Source: Onchocerca lupi (lineage: Eukaryota > Nematoda > Chromadorea > Rhabditida > Onchocercidae). Taken from it: a DNA stretch of 64,000 bases. Positions 31,183 through 44,599 of the stretch are shown one piece after another. The notes beneath the pieces were generated by a model. The model had not been told where the DNA came from. It ran no database searches and saw nothing but the letters and a program-made list of their open reading frames with translations. The stretch covers positions 124,001 through 188,000 of the forward strand of contig JAOVVO010000026.1 of the NCBI GenBank assembly GCA_028564675.1, given 5' to 3'. The position numbers were made by a program, and so were the translations under genes. Every line of letters starts with the position of its first letter. The stretch's first letter is position 1.

Positions 31183-31600
31183 TATACTTGATAAATGGTA
31201 TGTTATCAGTAATTCAATTATCCAAATGCTTTTATCTAATTTTTTATTCATTTTCGTAATCAAGCTCTATTTACAATAATAAGAATCATTGTACTGCAGG
31301 GTAATAATACCTTTTCATTTATTTTTTGCCACATTTCACTAATTTTTTATTTGAAAAAAAAAAAAAAAGAAAAAGAAAAAGAAAAAAAAGAACTTCACAT
31401 TGTCCTGTCTGTGGTCAATTATATGTAACATCATAGTTTTTTAATTAATTCAGGCATAAATTTTGGCGCCAAACGTCAAATGCTTATCATTTATTTTAGA
31501 GACGCCTGTTAACATTCTTCTGTTAATATCTTTATATGTTTTTGCAGGAAACAGATTTACTCACTTTTGTTCAACTTTGGATACAGCATTTCGTTTGCAA

Positions 31601-31666
31601 TATCGCAGATATCGCGGGAATCTATATTTAGAATATTGCAGATATTGCGGGAATCCATATTTAGAT
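31601..31666. repeat. 33-bp tandem duplication
   Basis: Two copies, 31601-31633 and 31634-31666, differ by a few C/T changes. The period is a multiple of three, so the crossing frame stays open, but there is no other sign of coding. Confidence 0.75.
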
Positions 31667-32084
31667 GAAACAATATGCTTGAAATCAGCTAACAGAGTTA
31701 ATTCAAAACATTGAGAATGTGAAGAAGATTAGAAGAAAGCTTGTGGCATTTTTTTTTTTTCACAATTTTTCATTTGAATACTTGAAGGACATTATTTCAA
31801 TTTTCCGCTGTTCCTATCTTTTAAACGGTTCATTCGATCTATCGTATGCTTTTAAGCCGTATTATCCACCGCCATTTGTTAAATGCTTTTTGAAAATGTT
31901 TTAACCTCACACATAATGAGCTCTTTCGACCTTGCAGCCGTTGGTCTTTAATCCTTTCATTTATTATTTCATTACTTTTCAAGAGCATTTCGAAATTAAA
32001 TCTATTTCTTTCAACTCATTTATCCTCTGTATTTAATATAGAATATCGCTATCTCCAAATCATTATTTATTGCTTTCAGCTAAG

Positions 32085-32121
32085 GATATATATAATTATA
32101 TATATATATATATATATATAT
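32085..32121. repeat. TA dinucleotide microsatellite
   Basis: A TATA run with one AATT interruption in the region downstream of the BED gene. No coding role. Confidence 0.95.
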
Positions 32122-33749
32122 TGTTAAGCATTTATGAATTATGAAGATGAAAAATATCAAAATTTCATGCTTATATTTAGAGAAGAATTGATGTTACATC
32201 AGTTTGATGATTAATTAGGACTTCCACTTTAACATTCCATAACTTTGCTAAGCACTAACACTATAATGTTAATAAAAGAAATAATATAAGAGTTGAAAGT
32301 ACATTACTTTTTGCCTATTCATATCATTCATATCAGTTGCTCAAATTATTCTTCTGATGGCCTACTATTTTTGTGAAGTGTACGATTTAAGTTCCTTATT
32401 AAACCAGGATTCACTTTTGTTGAATTTATTCCTCTATTTGCTGCAATTTGGATTCTGCTTTGTGTTTCTTTCTCGCAGCTACTAAATACATTTTAATCTT
32501 CTTCTGCAGCTGCAAATCATATTAAACACTAGGATATTAATGCCTGTTATTACTTCGTGCATTATGCAGTTCGTCACATATCGCTTCTAACTTCTAACTC
32601 ATCAGATTCTAACATAGCGAATGCCATGCAACATATATTATTAAAAAAATGCTTTAAAAAATGTCGACCAATTCTTATTCTTATTGCTTTTTTTCAAAAC
32701 CTTTATTCTGGACTTGAATCTTCCATAAATGGCCATGTAATGACCATTTTTCCAAATTTCTGGGATTTATTCAATCTTCTCAAATTGTTGTTTTCAACAG
32801 GCGGCAAGCGCGATCGTCTTGCCATCATTTCTATCTCTCGAAAGAACTATTCCCTTATTTTTTGAAATTTGTTGATTATGTGCCTAATTTTGCACTTGAT
32901 TTAATTTGAATTTGAAATAAATTCAGTTTGTTACAATCTGCAGCAGTCTTTCTTCAAACAAGTACAACAGACAAATGAGTATCCATCAAATTATCTCCAA
33001 TATGCAAATTCTATTCTATTTATTACTTGAATTGCTTATTGCTGTTCTATGTTTATTGTTTTGTTTCCGTTTGGAGTAAACGCTATTAAATGTGCTAGAA
33101 TTATCTTCAACATCGTAATAATTTTGATGAGACTTTTCGGATGCTGAAGATCAACTAAAAATTTGAGGTGATTGGTGATTCGCAAATTATCTTGATTAGG
33201 AGTGCAAATCTTGCGATTCAGCAAATCAAGTCGAGAAAATAGGGTTTATATGGAATCAGTTTCACTTGTTTTTTTATTATAAGTAATTCAGTAAAAGTGA
33301 TCAGTAAGTCTTGCCTTGTAAAGCATCACAAATTGTTTATTTCAAAATAAGCTTTTCTTTCCTGCGATGAATTATCACAAGATTTCGACGAGTATCGAAT
33401 GTCAGCTCAAAGAATGATAATAATAAATAATTCTGTTGTTTCTCACATATATTTTTGTGATTATAAGTAATTTCTTAACCGGAGTTAAAATTCAATGCGA
33501 GTAAAATTGCACATTTATTTTGAATTTTCTCCCATTCTTTTTAACTGCCATATAAGTTAAAACAAGAAAAAAAAAATTATTTTTGCGAAAAGACTTTTTT
33601 GCAATCTTACCGACTGATATTCTGTTTACGAATTCAATTTTTCCTTACAGTTAGTCAAAACAGGTTTTCAAGATACATAAAATATTTGAACATAAAAATA
33701 AAACTGCATAGAAGAAAATATATAGTGATACTAAAAATTAAATATTATA

Positions 33750-36700
33750 TCAAAATGCCAGTACTCCACCTGTTCTCCCGTTAAAGCTTTCATGGCTGGA
33801 TGATTTCGATAGCAGTGGCGTCGGCGAGAAAAGTGCCGATTGCTGTCCAGAATCCAAGGAACTTTTCTTCCAGTTTAAAAATCCCAAAGTAGGAGATCGA
33901 GTCCAATTGCTTTTCTTTGGATTTTGAATGTGTGAAAAAGTAAATCGAGGAGCAGAAGTGGAGAGATAATTAATGGAATGTGCTTTATTCATTCGACCGA
34001 AGGAAATATTATTCTGCTGTAAATAAACCATCTTCATAAATTCTCGAGTGTTCACCAGTGAAGGGGAATCATCGATCAACGAAATTTTTGATTGACAAGC
34101 TCGATTTCGATCCCAATGTTGACAGTTATGGCTGCGATGAGATGATGATGCCGCAATCATACCTCTTGCCTTCTGTTCACCTCGATGATAACGAGCCATG
34201 AATGAAGACGAGGTGGATGGACTGAAACTGGATGTACTACCGACACCCGACTCAGCGTAACTGAAATGGATTCAGCCAATACGAAATGTTGATCAGTGCA
34301 GCAGGAAGAAGTTATGCAGTGTCACTTCAATGCATCAATGTTTTTTTATCGAAAAATTATGATAATATTTCTCATCAATAGATGGAAAGTTTCTCACCTT
34401 GATTCTGCCCGTTCCTTCGGTATGTGATTCGTGCTTATAGCATCTTCCTGTTGATCATCAGATGAATTCTGATATAAGCGGTCCATCAGTGTACACCAGT
34501 CAGCACATGGAGCTCGAATCCATGGATGCTTCAGGATTGCATCAAGATTGCATCGCTTATTTGGGTCAAAGCGCAAACATTGATTGATCAAGTCTATAGC
34601 ACCTTAAAAAAGTGGTTTTTGTTTTCAGAAACTTAAGAAATTCAAAATTTTAAGGAATTCCTTGGAAATTTGGCTTGATCGAAGGAAGTTCAGTTGAGAT
34701 GGAATGTTTGTAGGAAAACATGTTTAAGTCAAAAATTTGTTTTGCTGAATAAAAAAAAAAAGCAGTTCTAGAATTAGAATCTTGAAATACAGAAGAGAGT
34801 TGTTGTTCATTCATTTATTTCTCAATTTTGCTTTTTTAACTTTTGCTAAAGCCTACTTCTGCTGACTTGTGCATAGAACGGTAGTGGTCCCAGCAGGTGT
34901 GATGTACAAATCTCCTTTTCATCACGAAATGGCAACCTGCCGTTGAGCATGTTGTACAGTAAAATTCCCAACGACCAGACCGCTGCTTCACAGCCCAAAT
35001 ACATCGAATGCAGAAACCATTCCGGTGGACAGTACAAACGAGTTCCTGAAAAAAATGGAAAGCCCTGAAAGCTGACAAAAATCAAATGATTTAAATGCTA
35101 TGAAATTATTGCAACTCTTTAATTCACTTCGTCACTATTTAGAGTCAATGACCATCTGCTGGTTGTTAAATTTACAGAATTTGTTTCATCCAAATCCATC
35201 TAATATCCTTTTAATTGACTAATTTGCTCTGAAATATGCTCGTAGTATCTATCGTTCGCTCGACGATAATAAATTTATTTTGGGATTGAATGTATCTCAT
35301 GGAAGCGAAATCTCTAAACCATTTAGAAATAATTACTGGAATAAACAGATAAATCTCGAATACCCTGGAAATCAGTGTAGTGATTTTTCTTGAACAGAGT
35401 TGCAGCACCAAAATCAATCAGTGATGTTTCTCCGTTCACCAAATCAATCACTATATTTTCGTCCTGCAATTGTTAATTTAAAAATTTAAATAAATATCTT
35501 ATAAAAATGGCCTATAAAAATTTCATTGCAAAATAAATGGAATCTGCATTCTTGTCCGTGTTATCAGTATGGTGATAAATGAGTAACTGAACCGCTCATA
35601 ATGATTGATTTTCTCATTGTTTTTGCTAAATTTGACCAATAACACTCAAGTTTTAAATCAGTTCTTCACAAATACATTAAAGATGAATATATCATTGAAA
35701 AAAAAAAAATGAATTAGCACAAAGGAACGATTAGAAAAGAAACAGTAATCTCTTTTCTAGTCGTTCCCTTATTCACATCCTTATAAAATGCCGATACAGA
35801 CCTTGAGATCACGATGCAATACTCTCTGCTGGACACAATCGCGAACAGTCAGAGCTATTTGTCGGAATAAAAATCGCGCAAGCTGGAAATTTTAATCAGT
35901 GGTAGGATTTAATTTGAAACTGAATCTTTTTAGTATGTAGTGACATTGTAAGCTTTTTCCGAGAAAGTTATCCAAGTAAAATTTTGATTTAAATATGTCA
36001 TTTCTCCTGTAGCAGTCCCCTTTTAATTACTCATAGTTGTTAAACTTACATTTTCATCCAGTTTCTTGTGACTTTTGATAAAATCAAACAGATCGACACA
36101 TGGATATGGACGTGTCATTACAATCAAAAAACCTTCCGGCATACTGTACCAATCCAATAGTTTGATCACTCCCGGTACATTAACGCATCGTGCTAACATG
36201 CAAATTTCCATCGGTAATCGTTCATCTTCTAACTGAAATTCATTTAGTCTGGTAAAATCGCTCAATGTCAAAATAGTTTGAACTCAGCTTGTATGGGTAA
36301 TATTACCTTTCCCCAATTGCGAACTTGATTTCGATCGATGAATTTGATAGCAACCGGAAGTTCATCATTAATCCGGATTCCACGATAGACAACTCCAAAA
36401 CCACCGTGACCAAGTTCTCCTTTAAGCTTATAGTGCTTCTTGAAATTCGACAGACCACGACCTAGAATTTTAAAAATATTACTAAAGTTTGTTAAAAATC
36501 AAAGTCGTATCCATACATGTGTATGCTGACAAGTCTCTAGTCAATACGTAATTTCGGAAATTTCCAATCTTTGTCAATTTCTTTGGAATTTACTGAATTT
36601 TAAGTTTTTTGATAAGATATTTGGGATATTCACAGAGAATACACTCATCTAATTATGGAATAAAAGTCAGCGTTCATAGCTTTTGTTTGATTTGAATTGG

Positions 36701-36815
36701 TTTGAAAACTTTCATTATTACAAAGAACAAAGTGGAAAGTACCATTCAAGAGAACTTTCAGGTTGTACAAATGCACCGTCGCAAGTTTCTTCACTTTCTT
36801 CGCGATATGTGCCAT
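33750..36815 (-). CDS. PIM-family serine/threonine protein kinase
   Basis: Constitutively active type of Ser/Thr kinase; nematode relatives are prk-1 and prk-2. Exons on the minus strand: 36815-36743, 36461-36307, 36232-36050, 35882-35802, 35463-35364, 35045-34857, 34602-34398, 34260-33750; all phases match, giving 498 residues. An in-frame stop just precedes the ATG. Kinase domain about 35-289: glycine loop GHGGFG (42-47), VAIK lysine K64, helix-C glutamate E85 in PMEI, hinge TRPYP (116-120) with the proline characteristic of PIM kinases, HRDLK (160-164), DFG (181-183), PPEW (204-207) and HPW (286-288). The catalytic set is complete. A Ser-rich tail of about 210 residues follows; vertebrate PIM1 (313 residues) has almost none. 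The N-terminal Lys-rich helix resembles the start of PIM1. It is convergent with the BED gene. Confidence 0.93.
35721..35770. repeat. 50-nt hairpin in a PIM kinase intron
   Basis: Positions 35724-35740 pair with 35751-35767 over 17 positions with one G-U pair on the plus strand, around a 10-base loop; two more pairs follow one mismatch. It lies in the intron between the HRD and DFG exons, antisense to the kinase transcript if the plus strand is the structured one. It may be a small-RNA hairpin or a repeat remnant. Confidence 0.4.
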
Positions 36816-39358
36816 AATTTACATATCATTTGATGAGGGGACAGTTTTTTCTTCTTTCTTCTAATTTTCACGATTGAGCAGGACGGATACTTCAAGGAAT
36901 CACAGAAACAGCGACTTATTGTGGAATGTGAAGTGATATGCGCTGTTTCTCGGGATTATATACAAATTAAGTTGCAAGTGTGCACTGAAAATATGTGAAA
37001 TTGCACATCGGATATAATAATAGATGAATCATAATGAAAGTCCTATTTCAAAATCAGTAATATGTGCACGGATTTTTGAATGAGATGCAGCGAAATGGGA
37101 GAAACAAGAAGCAGAAAACGGAAGCAATTGGCTTCAGTTTCAGCCGATGCAAACAGAAATGAGAATATTATGCACATTTGGTCAAAATTTCCAGGAATAA
37201 AAAATTGAAAATTTTGGTTGAATCAATTAAATATTCCGTTTTCATAGTATTTATTTTTATAATGTTTATTTATTTTTCATAGTACTTGTTATAAAATATT
37301 TATAATAATTTCAAAATCGAAAAATATCTATTGATTTGGAAATAAGATGAAAATAATAAGTGCAGTTTTATTGTCCATCTGTAGACCCGTTTCCATCCGG
37401 CAAAACTTTTCCGATTTATTGCAACTTAGCTAATATTATCCGGTTAAAACCATTCTACTTTATTCAATCACTTTAGTTAACTTCTATTATCTTTCCATTA
37501 GTTAAGGAAAAGATCTGGAAAATTAAATATAAGTGAATAGTAATTCATTATTTTGCTAATTTCTCCGAAGAAATAGAACTTCTACCTCTGAGAAAAGAAT
37601 AGTTAATCAAAACTAATTTTCTATTTAAAAGTATATTATTTTGCTTTAAAAAAAATTTTTTTGCACGTTTTTTGGTTGGTATGATTTCTGATTTTCAAAA
37701 ATTTGTTTCCTTTCTTTCAAAATAAAATTCTTGTCCTATAAGAATGAAAGTATAAATTAAGAAATTCACAAATTTCAAGTGTCCTAGATTTGGAAAGAGA
37801 ATTGGTTTAGAGCAAGTTATAATTAAATGCAATAATTATTGATGTTAATGCGATAAATGTGTACAGGAACAATAGTTAGATTACTGTTTCAAATCACCAT
37901 GAATTATTAATTTCTAAAAATAATAACAGGATAATATTAAAGGCAGAAATGGCATTTTATTATGAATTAATAATATTTTAATTTTTATTGCTTATAAATC
38001 TCTTTTCTGCATATTTTCATTACTTTGAATTTACTTTCCCTCTTTTCATACTAATCATTGCTTGGACGGCATATTTCTGCGTCAATTAATAAATTATTTG
38101 AAGTACATCTACTTTTTTTAGCAGCAATAAATATGAAAGAAAACTATCTAATAGATGTACAGATATACAGGTAATATTAGAAATTTTTGAAAACATGATA
38201 AACCAACTTGAGCAGATGAACTTCTGAAAAATTTGGGATTTTTTTGAACTAATTTTAGTGAATGTGGCTATACTATTCAAATTTTAAAATTTTACTGATA
38301 ATTTTATCATATCTAGCAATTTGCCAAAGTATACTAAATCTAATCGCTAAAAATCGTGACTGAAATTAAGTCGTTCCTTAAATAAGTGTGAAATCATGTG
38401 TTATACGAAAAAATATTTTGCTGAAGATGTGGTAAATAAGAAGAAAAAGTATAAGATGTCTCCTCTAAAACGCCTTGTAATTGAGCACAAGTAATGATAA
38501 TATTAAAAGTAACAGAAACAGAAGACAAGTAAGTAAGAAGAATTAACAAACACGACGACATTTTAGCCTGAGAATTGAATCTTGTTTACTGTGACAGATG
38601 TCAATAGATAGTAGGATTGAATTGAACTCAACGAACAGACAATGAAGAATGGATGGAGTGAGCAAGACAGGTTATTCTGACAATTTATGATCTTCCTAAA
38701 CAAATAAATAGTGCCCCATTCATCTGACCGGAATTGTCCCTTGCTAGCCATTAATAGTCTCTACTATACACCGCTAACCGAGACTAGCCAGGCTATTATC
38801 AGCACTGATACAGTATTTTCTACTTGCTCAAATTCGTTCCTTCTAAATGTAACCAAAAAACACTATTAATGGGATGGAAACAGTTCTCGAATCAGAGTGA
38901 TACATAGTTATCATAAGTTATATTTTAATTTATCTATCTCAAACCATCCCGACATTTTTTCGGAAACTTTCTGAGCCAGATAAATTAAAACTGCATAGTG
39001 TCCAATAAGCAATAACATATTTTAAAGAAATATGACAACAATTTATTCAGGTAAAATTGAATATAATCAGATGATTGATTGATATGTGAAGAAATCGTCG
39101 TAAGTGAAAATAATAAAGTGGCATTTATACTAAACGCTTGTTCAAAAGTATATAATAATAAATAATATCTATCAGACATTCAAATCATGGAAGGAAATTT
39201 CTAGCTTGCTTTGGCAGCTAGTTTCGCTAAAAACAGCGAAACTACTCAAAATTCAAAGAAGTAAAGAAGACGGCTATGATAAAGCAAAAAAGAAGTAAAA
39301 AAATTATTTTTAGAACGAATTCAGAATTTATTCATTTATTTCAGTTACTCAGTCATTT

Positions 39359-39427
39359 TATCTCCGTTACGATCAATGGCTAAATCTTTTTCTCTTATCT
39401 CCGTTACGATCAATGGCTAAATCTTTC
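39359..39427. repeat. 37-bp tandem duplication
   Basis: The second copy begins at 39396 and is identical for about 31 bases before diverging. No coding context. Confidence 0.8.
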
Positions 39428-39935
39428 TATTTTCGAGAAGTTAATACTTTTAATAGGAAAGCGTTAAATCAGGAAATTTCATTTCTTCGTCAAACTTGTC
39501 CTAGTTGAAAGTCCCAATATATGCAGAAGAAGGCAGTCTTTTCCGATCCCAAATTGATAATTTGCCACGGAATTTTCAGGTTTACTTTCATTTTGTTCTT
39601 AACCATACAGCTGCATAAATGTGCAAAGAGATGAGGCACTTTCTTGAATCCTATATGTCAACTCGCCAAACAGATCCTTCTCAAAAAAATGTCACATCTA
39701 TCACTTCGTCATCTAATTATTATATTATATTTTGGAGCCAAAAAAAGAAAGTACTGTGTTAGTGTCGTTTACCTGCGCAAATATCTGGCAAACAGGAAAA
39801 GTTTGTATTAGCAGACTTTTACAGAATTCTACATGCAATTAAGTGTTTGCGCGAATAATTCAAGATTTCTACTGCAGCACGTATAGAAGATCAAGAAATT
39901 GTGAGATTATATATTGCTTCATGCTCCAGTTCTTC

Positions 39936-39964
39936 CTTTCTCTCTCTCTCTCTCTCTTTCTCTC
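39936..39964. repeat. CT dinucleotide microsatellite
   Basis: A run of TC units interrupted by TTTC near its end. A shorter CT-rich run lies at about 40155-40180. Confidence 0.9.
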
Positions 39965-42301
39965 AAAAAGGTATGTAAAAGATGAAGGAAGAAATACTTG
40001 TTTTCAGTTTTTTTTGCAAATGTCAAAAGTGCCAAATAAAAATATAAATAAATTGACAACATGAGCAGATTAGAAATCACAACAGAGCTGACATCAGCAA
40101 ATTTTTCGTTTTTAATTTCTTTGATCTATTTAGCAATGCGCACACACACATCCTCCCTCTCTCTCTTCCTCTCTTTGTTGATAACTAGTCTTTCAGGACT
40201 GATTTCTTCCAATTTTCAGATAAAATTCTTTATATCAAAATAATTGCAACAAGCTAAATTTTCATAATTTTCAACGGAAATTTATTTTTGCTTAAAATTT
40301 GCAACAATCAAAATTAAAAAGGAAAGAAAATTATGGAATAGTACTTCTTGTTCATTTCTGAGTCAGATACGATTTTTATATTGTCGTGTTGAAATTCAAT
40401 AATGAAATATGATACGATGATATGATTATCGTAAAAGGAAAAATATCTCAACATCTCACAAATTAATACATTTGATTGAATATTTAAAATGCTATATCAT
40501 GCTTTTTTTCAAATTGGAATATATCGAAAAAGTTTGATTTAGAATAGATCTCAGATAAAATGATCTTATTCGTTATTCTTTGACTTACCATTTTTAAAAT
40601 CTGTCAAATTAATTTTGGATTCCCATGATTTTGATCTCTATCACTTTTATTTGTTTGATATTCTTTACAGCAGTTGGATCAGTTATGGAACTGCTACTAG
40701 AGCACTTCATTAATATAAAATAATAAACTTTGTTGTAATTTTTAAACAAAATTTTGCTTAATGATGACATATATTCGCCAAATTTGCAACAATCAATATT
40801 TTATTAAAATATCATTTGTGAACTTCATGGTATTCTTACACAGCGATTGATGTCCTTATCAATTAATGTGCAGATCATAGATTAAAATAATGTCTGAAAA
40901 TCAAAATTGGAGTAATAAACAATGCAATCTCACAAACTGTCAATATTATCAGGAACTATTTTAATTCATCATTAATCTTCTGAGTGAGGACTACAGCAAT
41001 TAAGAAAAGAAATTACAATGTGTAACAGAGGTTCGCACGCTTTCAAGATTTTAATTCGATTTACTTTTAACTTGAAATATATGTGTTTATAATCTTCATC
41101 TGAAATATATATTTGCATGCGAATTTGAAGTATATATTTACAAATAATCCCATTTTCATTACAAAAATCTTGAATCCTGGAATGATAATTTTCATTATCA
41201 CTCAATTATAATAACATAATTTTCAATCATCATATCTCATAGAGATTATACAAAATTTAGCAAACCTTTTCCAAACCACGGGTTAGTAACTGGTTTGCTA
41301 AAATTTAAAACGTTAGGAAATAATGATTTGATGCATGAAATTATATGGGGAGTAGGTCAACTCAGTTATTGTTTTCTAACAAAACTTTTCGAAAAGTAGT
41401 AAATAGTCCCTCAGGATTGAGATATATGATTGATACATGTACGAATTGGATGAATTGGGAGGAGAGGAGGGTAGGAAGGCTTAGGGATATTGGTGATAAA
41501 TGATTAAGTTTTAAAGTTTAGAAGAAATCGGCCTCTCAGTGATGTTGATCAAAAAAGCATATGCATGATTGGCAACGTGTCTGTCTTCTTTAATATCTTC
41601 TCCGGACAGGGAAGGAATCAATGAAGCACAAGACAGAAGGAAGTATTGTTAACCTTTTGTGATTGACGGCAATTTTCTATCACAGATGTTCGAAATGATA
41701 CAACATACAACGATATTTCTTCAAAGAGTGCAAAAATGTTTGGAATGACTTCCTTTTTTGTTTTACTTACCTGAATTACTACACGGGCGAATTTTCTGAA
41801 GATTTGAATTTTTTTTGCCTTCCAGAAAAATGTGACAAATAATGATAGGTACCAGCTAATTCTTTCAAAAGAAAAATCTTTTGAAATCAGCCGAATATTC
41901 TGTTCATTTTCCGAAATTATACCAATTTATTTAAGAAAAGATTCACAAATAAGATGTTAAAAAGCAAAAAATAAAAATAGAAACGATGAAATTGTAAAAA
42001 AGAACCCAAGAATCAGTGAATGAAGGCTCACATTTATTAGGGTTTATTGGGCAGGAAGAGAAAGAGAGGGAATTTATCTTTTTTTTTTTTTTCGATTTTG
42101 CATAACGAAAAAATGAAATCTAACACATTTCGCTTTATTCTACTCTGGAAAAAGATAAATACTTGTTGGAAGTTAATTTCGTTTTTACTTCTTCCGCCTG
42201 CAATGCGAAGAAAATTGTTGGCAGAATTTCCCTCATGCTTGCATATGTATGGATTCACTTCGTAACTTAGTTGTTATTTATCAAACTCATAAATAAAGGA
42301 A

Positions 42302-42340
42302 AGCAAACTTATACGGAAGCAAACTTTCGTATAGTTTGCT
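42302..42340. repeat. Hairpin-forming inverted repeat
   Basis: The arm 42302-42315 (AGCAAACTTATACG) pairs with 42328-42340 with one bulged T and a 12-base loop. A related inverted repeat with AGCAAACC arms lies at 41256-41302. Confidence 0.5.
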
Positions 42341-44530
42341 ACTAATAATAAACTGAGTTCAGATTACACAATCGTAAAGATATATTTAATATTAATATAT
42401 GTGTACTGCTGTAATAATAAATATAACGATCATACATTTATCCAATTAGAAATAAATTCCTGGATGAAAAATGATTGCATTTTTTCAAACTACTCCTCCA
42501 AAAGTAAATGAAATTTCGCGAAAGAAAAAAACAGTGCAACTCCACAACTATCGAAACGAAATAAAAATAAAAATCGATCATTCAAAGAAACAAACGAAAA
42601 AATGTTATTTCTCGATTCGCTACTACGATTCATTTCCATTCCTAATTTTTACACTGAATTAATGTCGTCCACAAATTACATGCCATTAAAATTCCAACAC
42701 GACGTTTTTATAATGGTGCAATTTTTTTTATTTGAATGAAAATTGTCGTACTCTTAACCGGTCACTTTCTTCTATTTCTCTTTACTGAATATCATAAATT
42801 GAGTATCTTTTAATTGTACATCAGATGACCTTCATTCTCTCCCTGTTCATGTACTTTGCACGATGCATGACCTAGATATATTCATTTGCAGCATTTGAGG
42901 AAATGTTCCAGAATGTCACCCAGATCACGTGAGAAAATAAACTAGCAATGTCATTTCAACAACAGTTGTAATGCCAGTAGAAAGTGCAATAAAGTTAAAT
43001 TACATATTGAAGGAATTCGAAATAATAGTAACCTGTCATGAGACTGAAATTCTATTGAGTTAGAATGATATGGACAAGAACAGAATACCTATAATGTATA
43101 AATGAGAACTACTCAATGAAAGTACAACACCAATATGATCGATCATAATAGAAACAGTAAAAAGGAAATTTTTTTTTAATTTTTTAGAATTTTGGTAGGA
43201 AATAAAAAAAGACAACGAAGAATTCAATTGTAAAACTTTTGAAAGAACAATGGGAGACAGATTGTCAGACAATGAAGAAGACATATTTCGAAGTTTCATT
43301 GCTTCTTACCGTGATCAGGAAGATGAGAAAAACCAGCTACTCGAATGTTGTTAAACACCCATCAAAGAAACGATACCATTTTGCTACTATTATTTCTGCT
43401 ACTAATATGATTGATATGCGAGGCGTTAAATATGAACAAGTTTTTGGAATTTCAACACTCTCTCAAAACTATTTCATTACTATCTTCAAAAATTTGAAGT
43501 GGAAATTACTCATTTAGCTTATGAAGATCAGAAAATCAGATAATTCCTATAAAATTTAAACTCAACATATTCTAATTTAGGCGAATAAATCTATTGCTGA
43601 ATCTCCGAGACTTTCATACTCTAAATATGCCATAATTTTTGTAGAAGCGTACTTCCGGACTTCATTTTCAGCGAAGCCTATATTTATCAATTTTCCACGA
43701 GGTCTATTTCTATACCTTTATATACAGCAAAGTATATGCATATGTATAGATGAACAATAAATATCGAACAAATTCAGAAACACAAAGAAAATCTCCTGCT
43801 GTGACCCAGTTAGATGATTGAATATTCTGTGTGTGCATAGCAGGAATAGAAGTTTTAAATCAAAGTTTACCACAGGATGACAGAGCAAAATGACCGAAGT
43901 TTGAAGGTTGAACAATGAATATTAATCAGTTGAATTTTAAAACGTTTACTCATTTCGAGGATGATTATCGTCGTAGCATTGCTTCTAAGTTATTAAGGAT
44001 TTCAGAAAGAATATTGAAATTCAGCAGTTGTCAGCTCTTTACTGCTGACGAGTTTCAATGATTAACAGAAACTCAATATTCACTGAATTAGTGCCATTCG
44101 TATTGACGCATTGACCTTGGCACTGCTCATGTACGAAGTGATGAGTGACCGTGAGAAACGTCAAATGAACATTATCGAATTATGTGCATTTACAGTATCG
44201 CGGAGAAATCAAAAAATTATCGATGCACAGTGCGTCTCTACGGAAACTAGTTGTGCGTATAAAGCAGAAATGTCCGTGAATCTTAATTTTTTTTTCGAAT
44301 TCATAACTTGGAAAATTATTAAATTACCCTGCATTCATACTACTTCTACTTGAAAATATTATTATTCATGGACTTGAAGGCTTGCCTTTCCTAACAAATT
44401 TCATAATCGTAAAATATAAGATGAAATGTGACGTAATAATTGTCACGAATGGCAGCAACTATAGCGAATTCAATTCATTTTAGGAATTCAATTCATTTTT
44501 TTTTAAAAGAAATTTGAATTTTTAAATTTG

Positions 44531-44599
44531 GAATTTTCAATGAAGTAGTTTTTCTAATATAGAAAAACCAATGCAGAAAAACTACTTCAATAAAAATTC
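44531..44599. ncRNA. 69-nt hairpin, pre-miRNA-like
   Basis: A perfect 15-bp stem (44541-44555 with 44575-44589) is extended outward by one A-A mismatch, one pair, one C-A mismatch and seven further pairs, around a 19-base loop. Total size, two isolated mismatches and loop size fit animal pre-miRNAs. It lies in a gene-free region. No conserved miRNA is recognised, and an AT-rich genome yields such hairpins by chance, so this is only a candidate; the strand is undetermined. Confidence 0.3.

Larger units (their letters stand above)
31183..33749. other. Intergenic region between convergent BED and PIM genes
   Basis: This holds the 3' ends of both genes and no further exon that I can support. It contains a 33-bp tandem duplication (31601-31666), a TA run (32085-32121) and many homopolymers. 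A TTTATT at 33514 would read AATAAA on the minus strand and is a candidate poly(A) signal for the kinase gene. Confidence 0.45.

Noticed and set aside
43250..44353. Short plus-strand frames starting MGDRLSDNEEDIFRSF and later MYEVMSDREKRQMNIIEL
   Set aside because: I tried to join them through available acceptors; each join hits a stop within a few codons, and no family is recognised.
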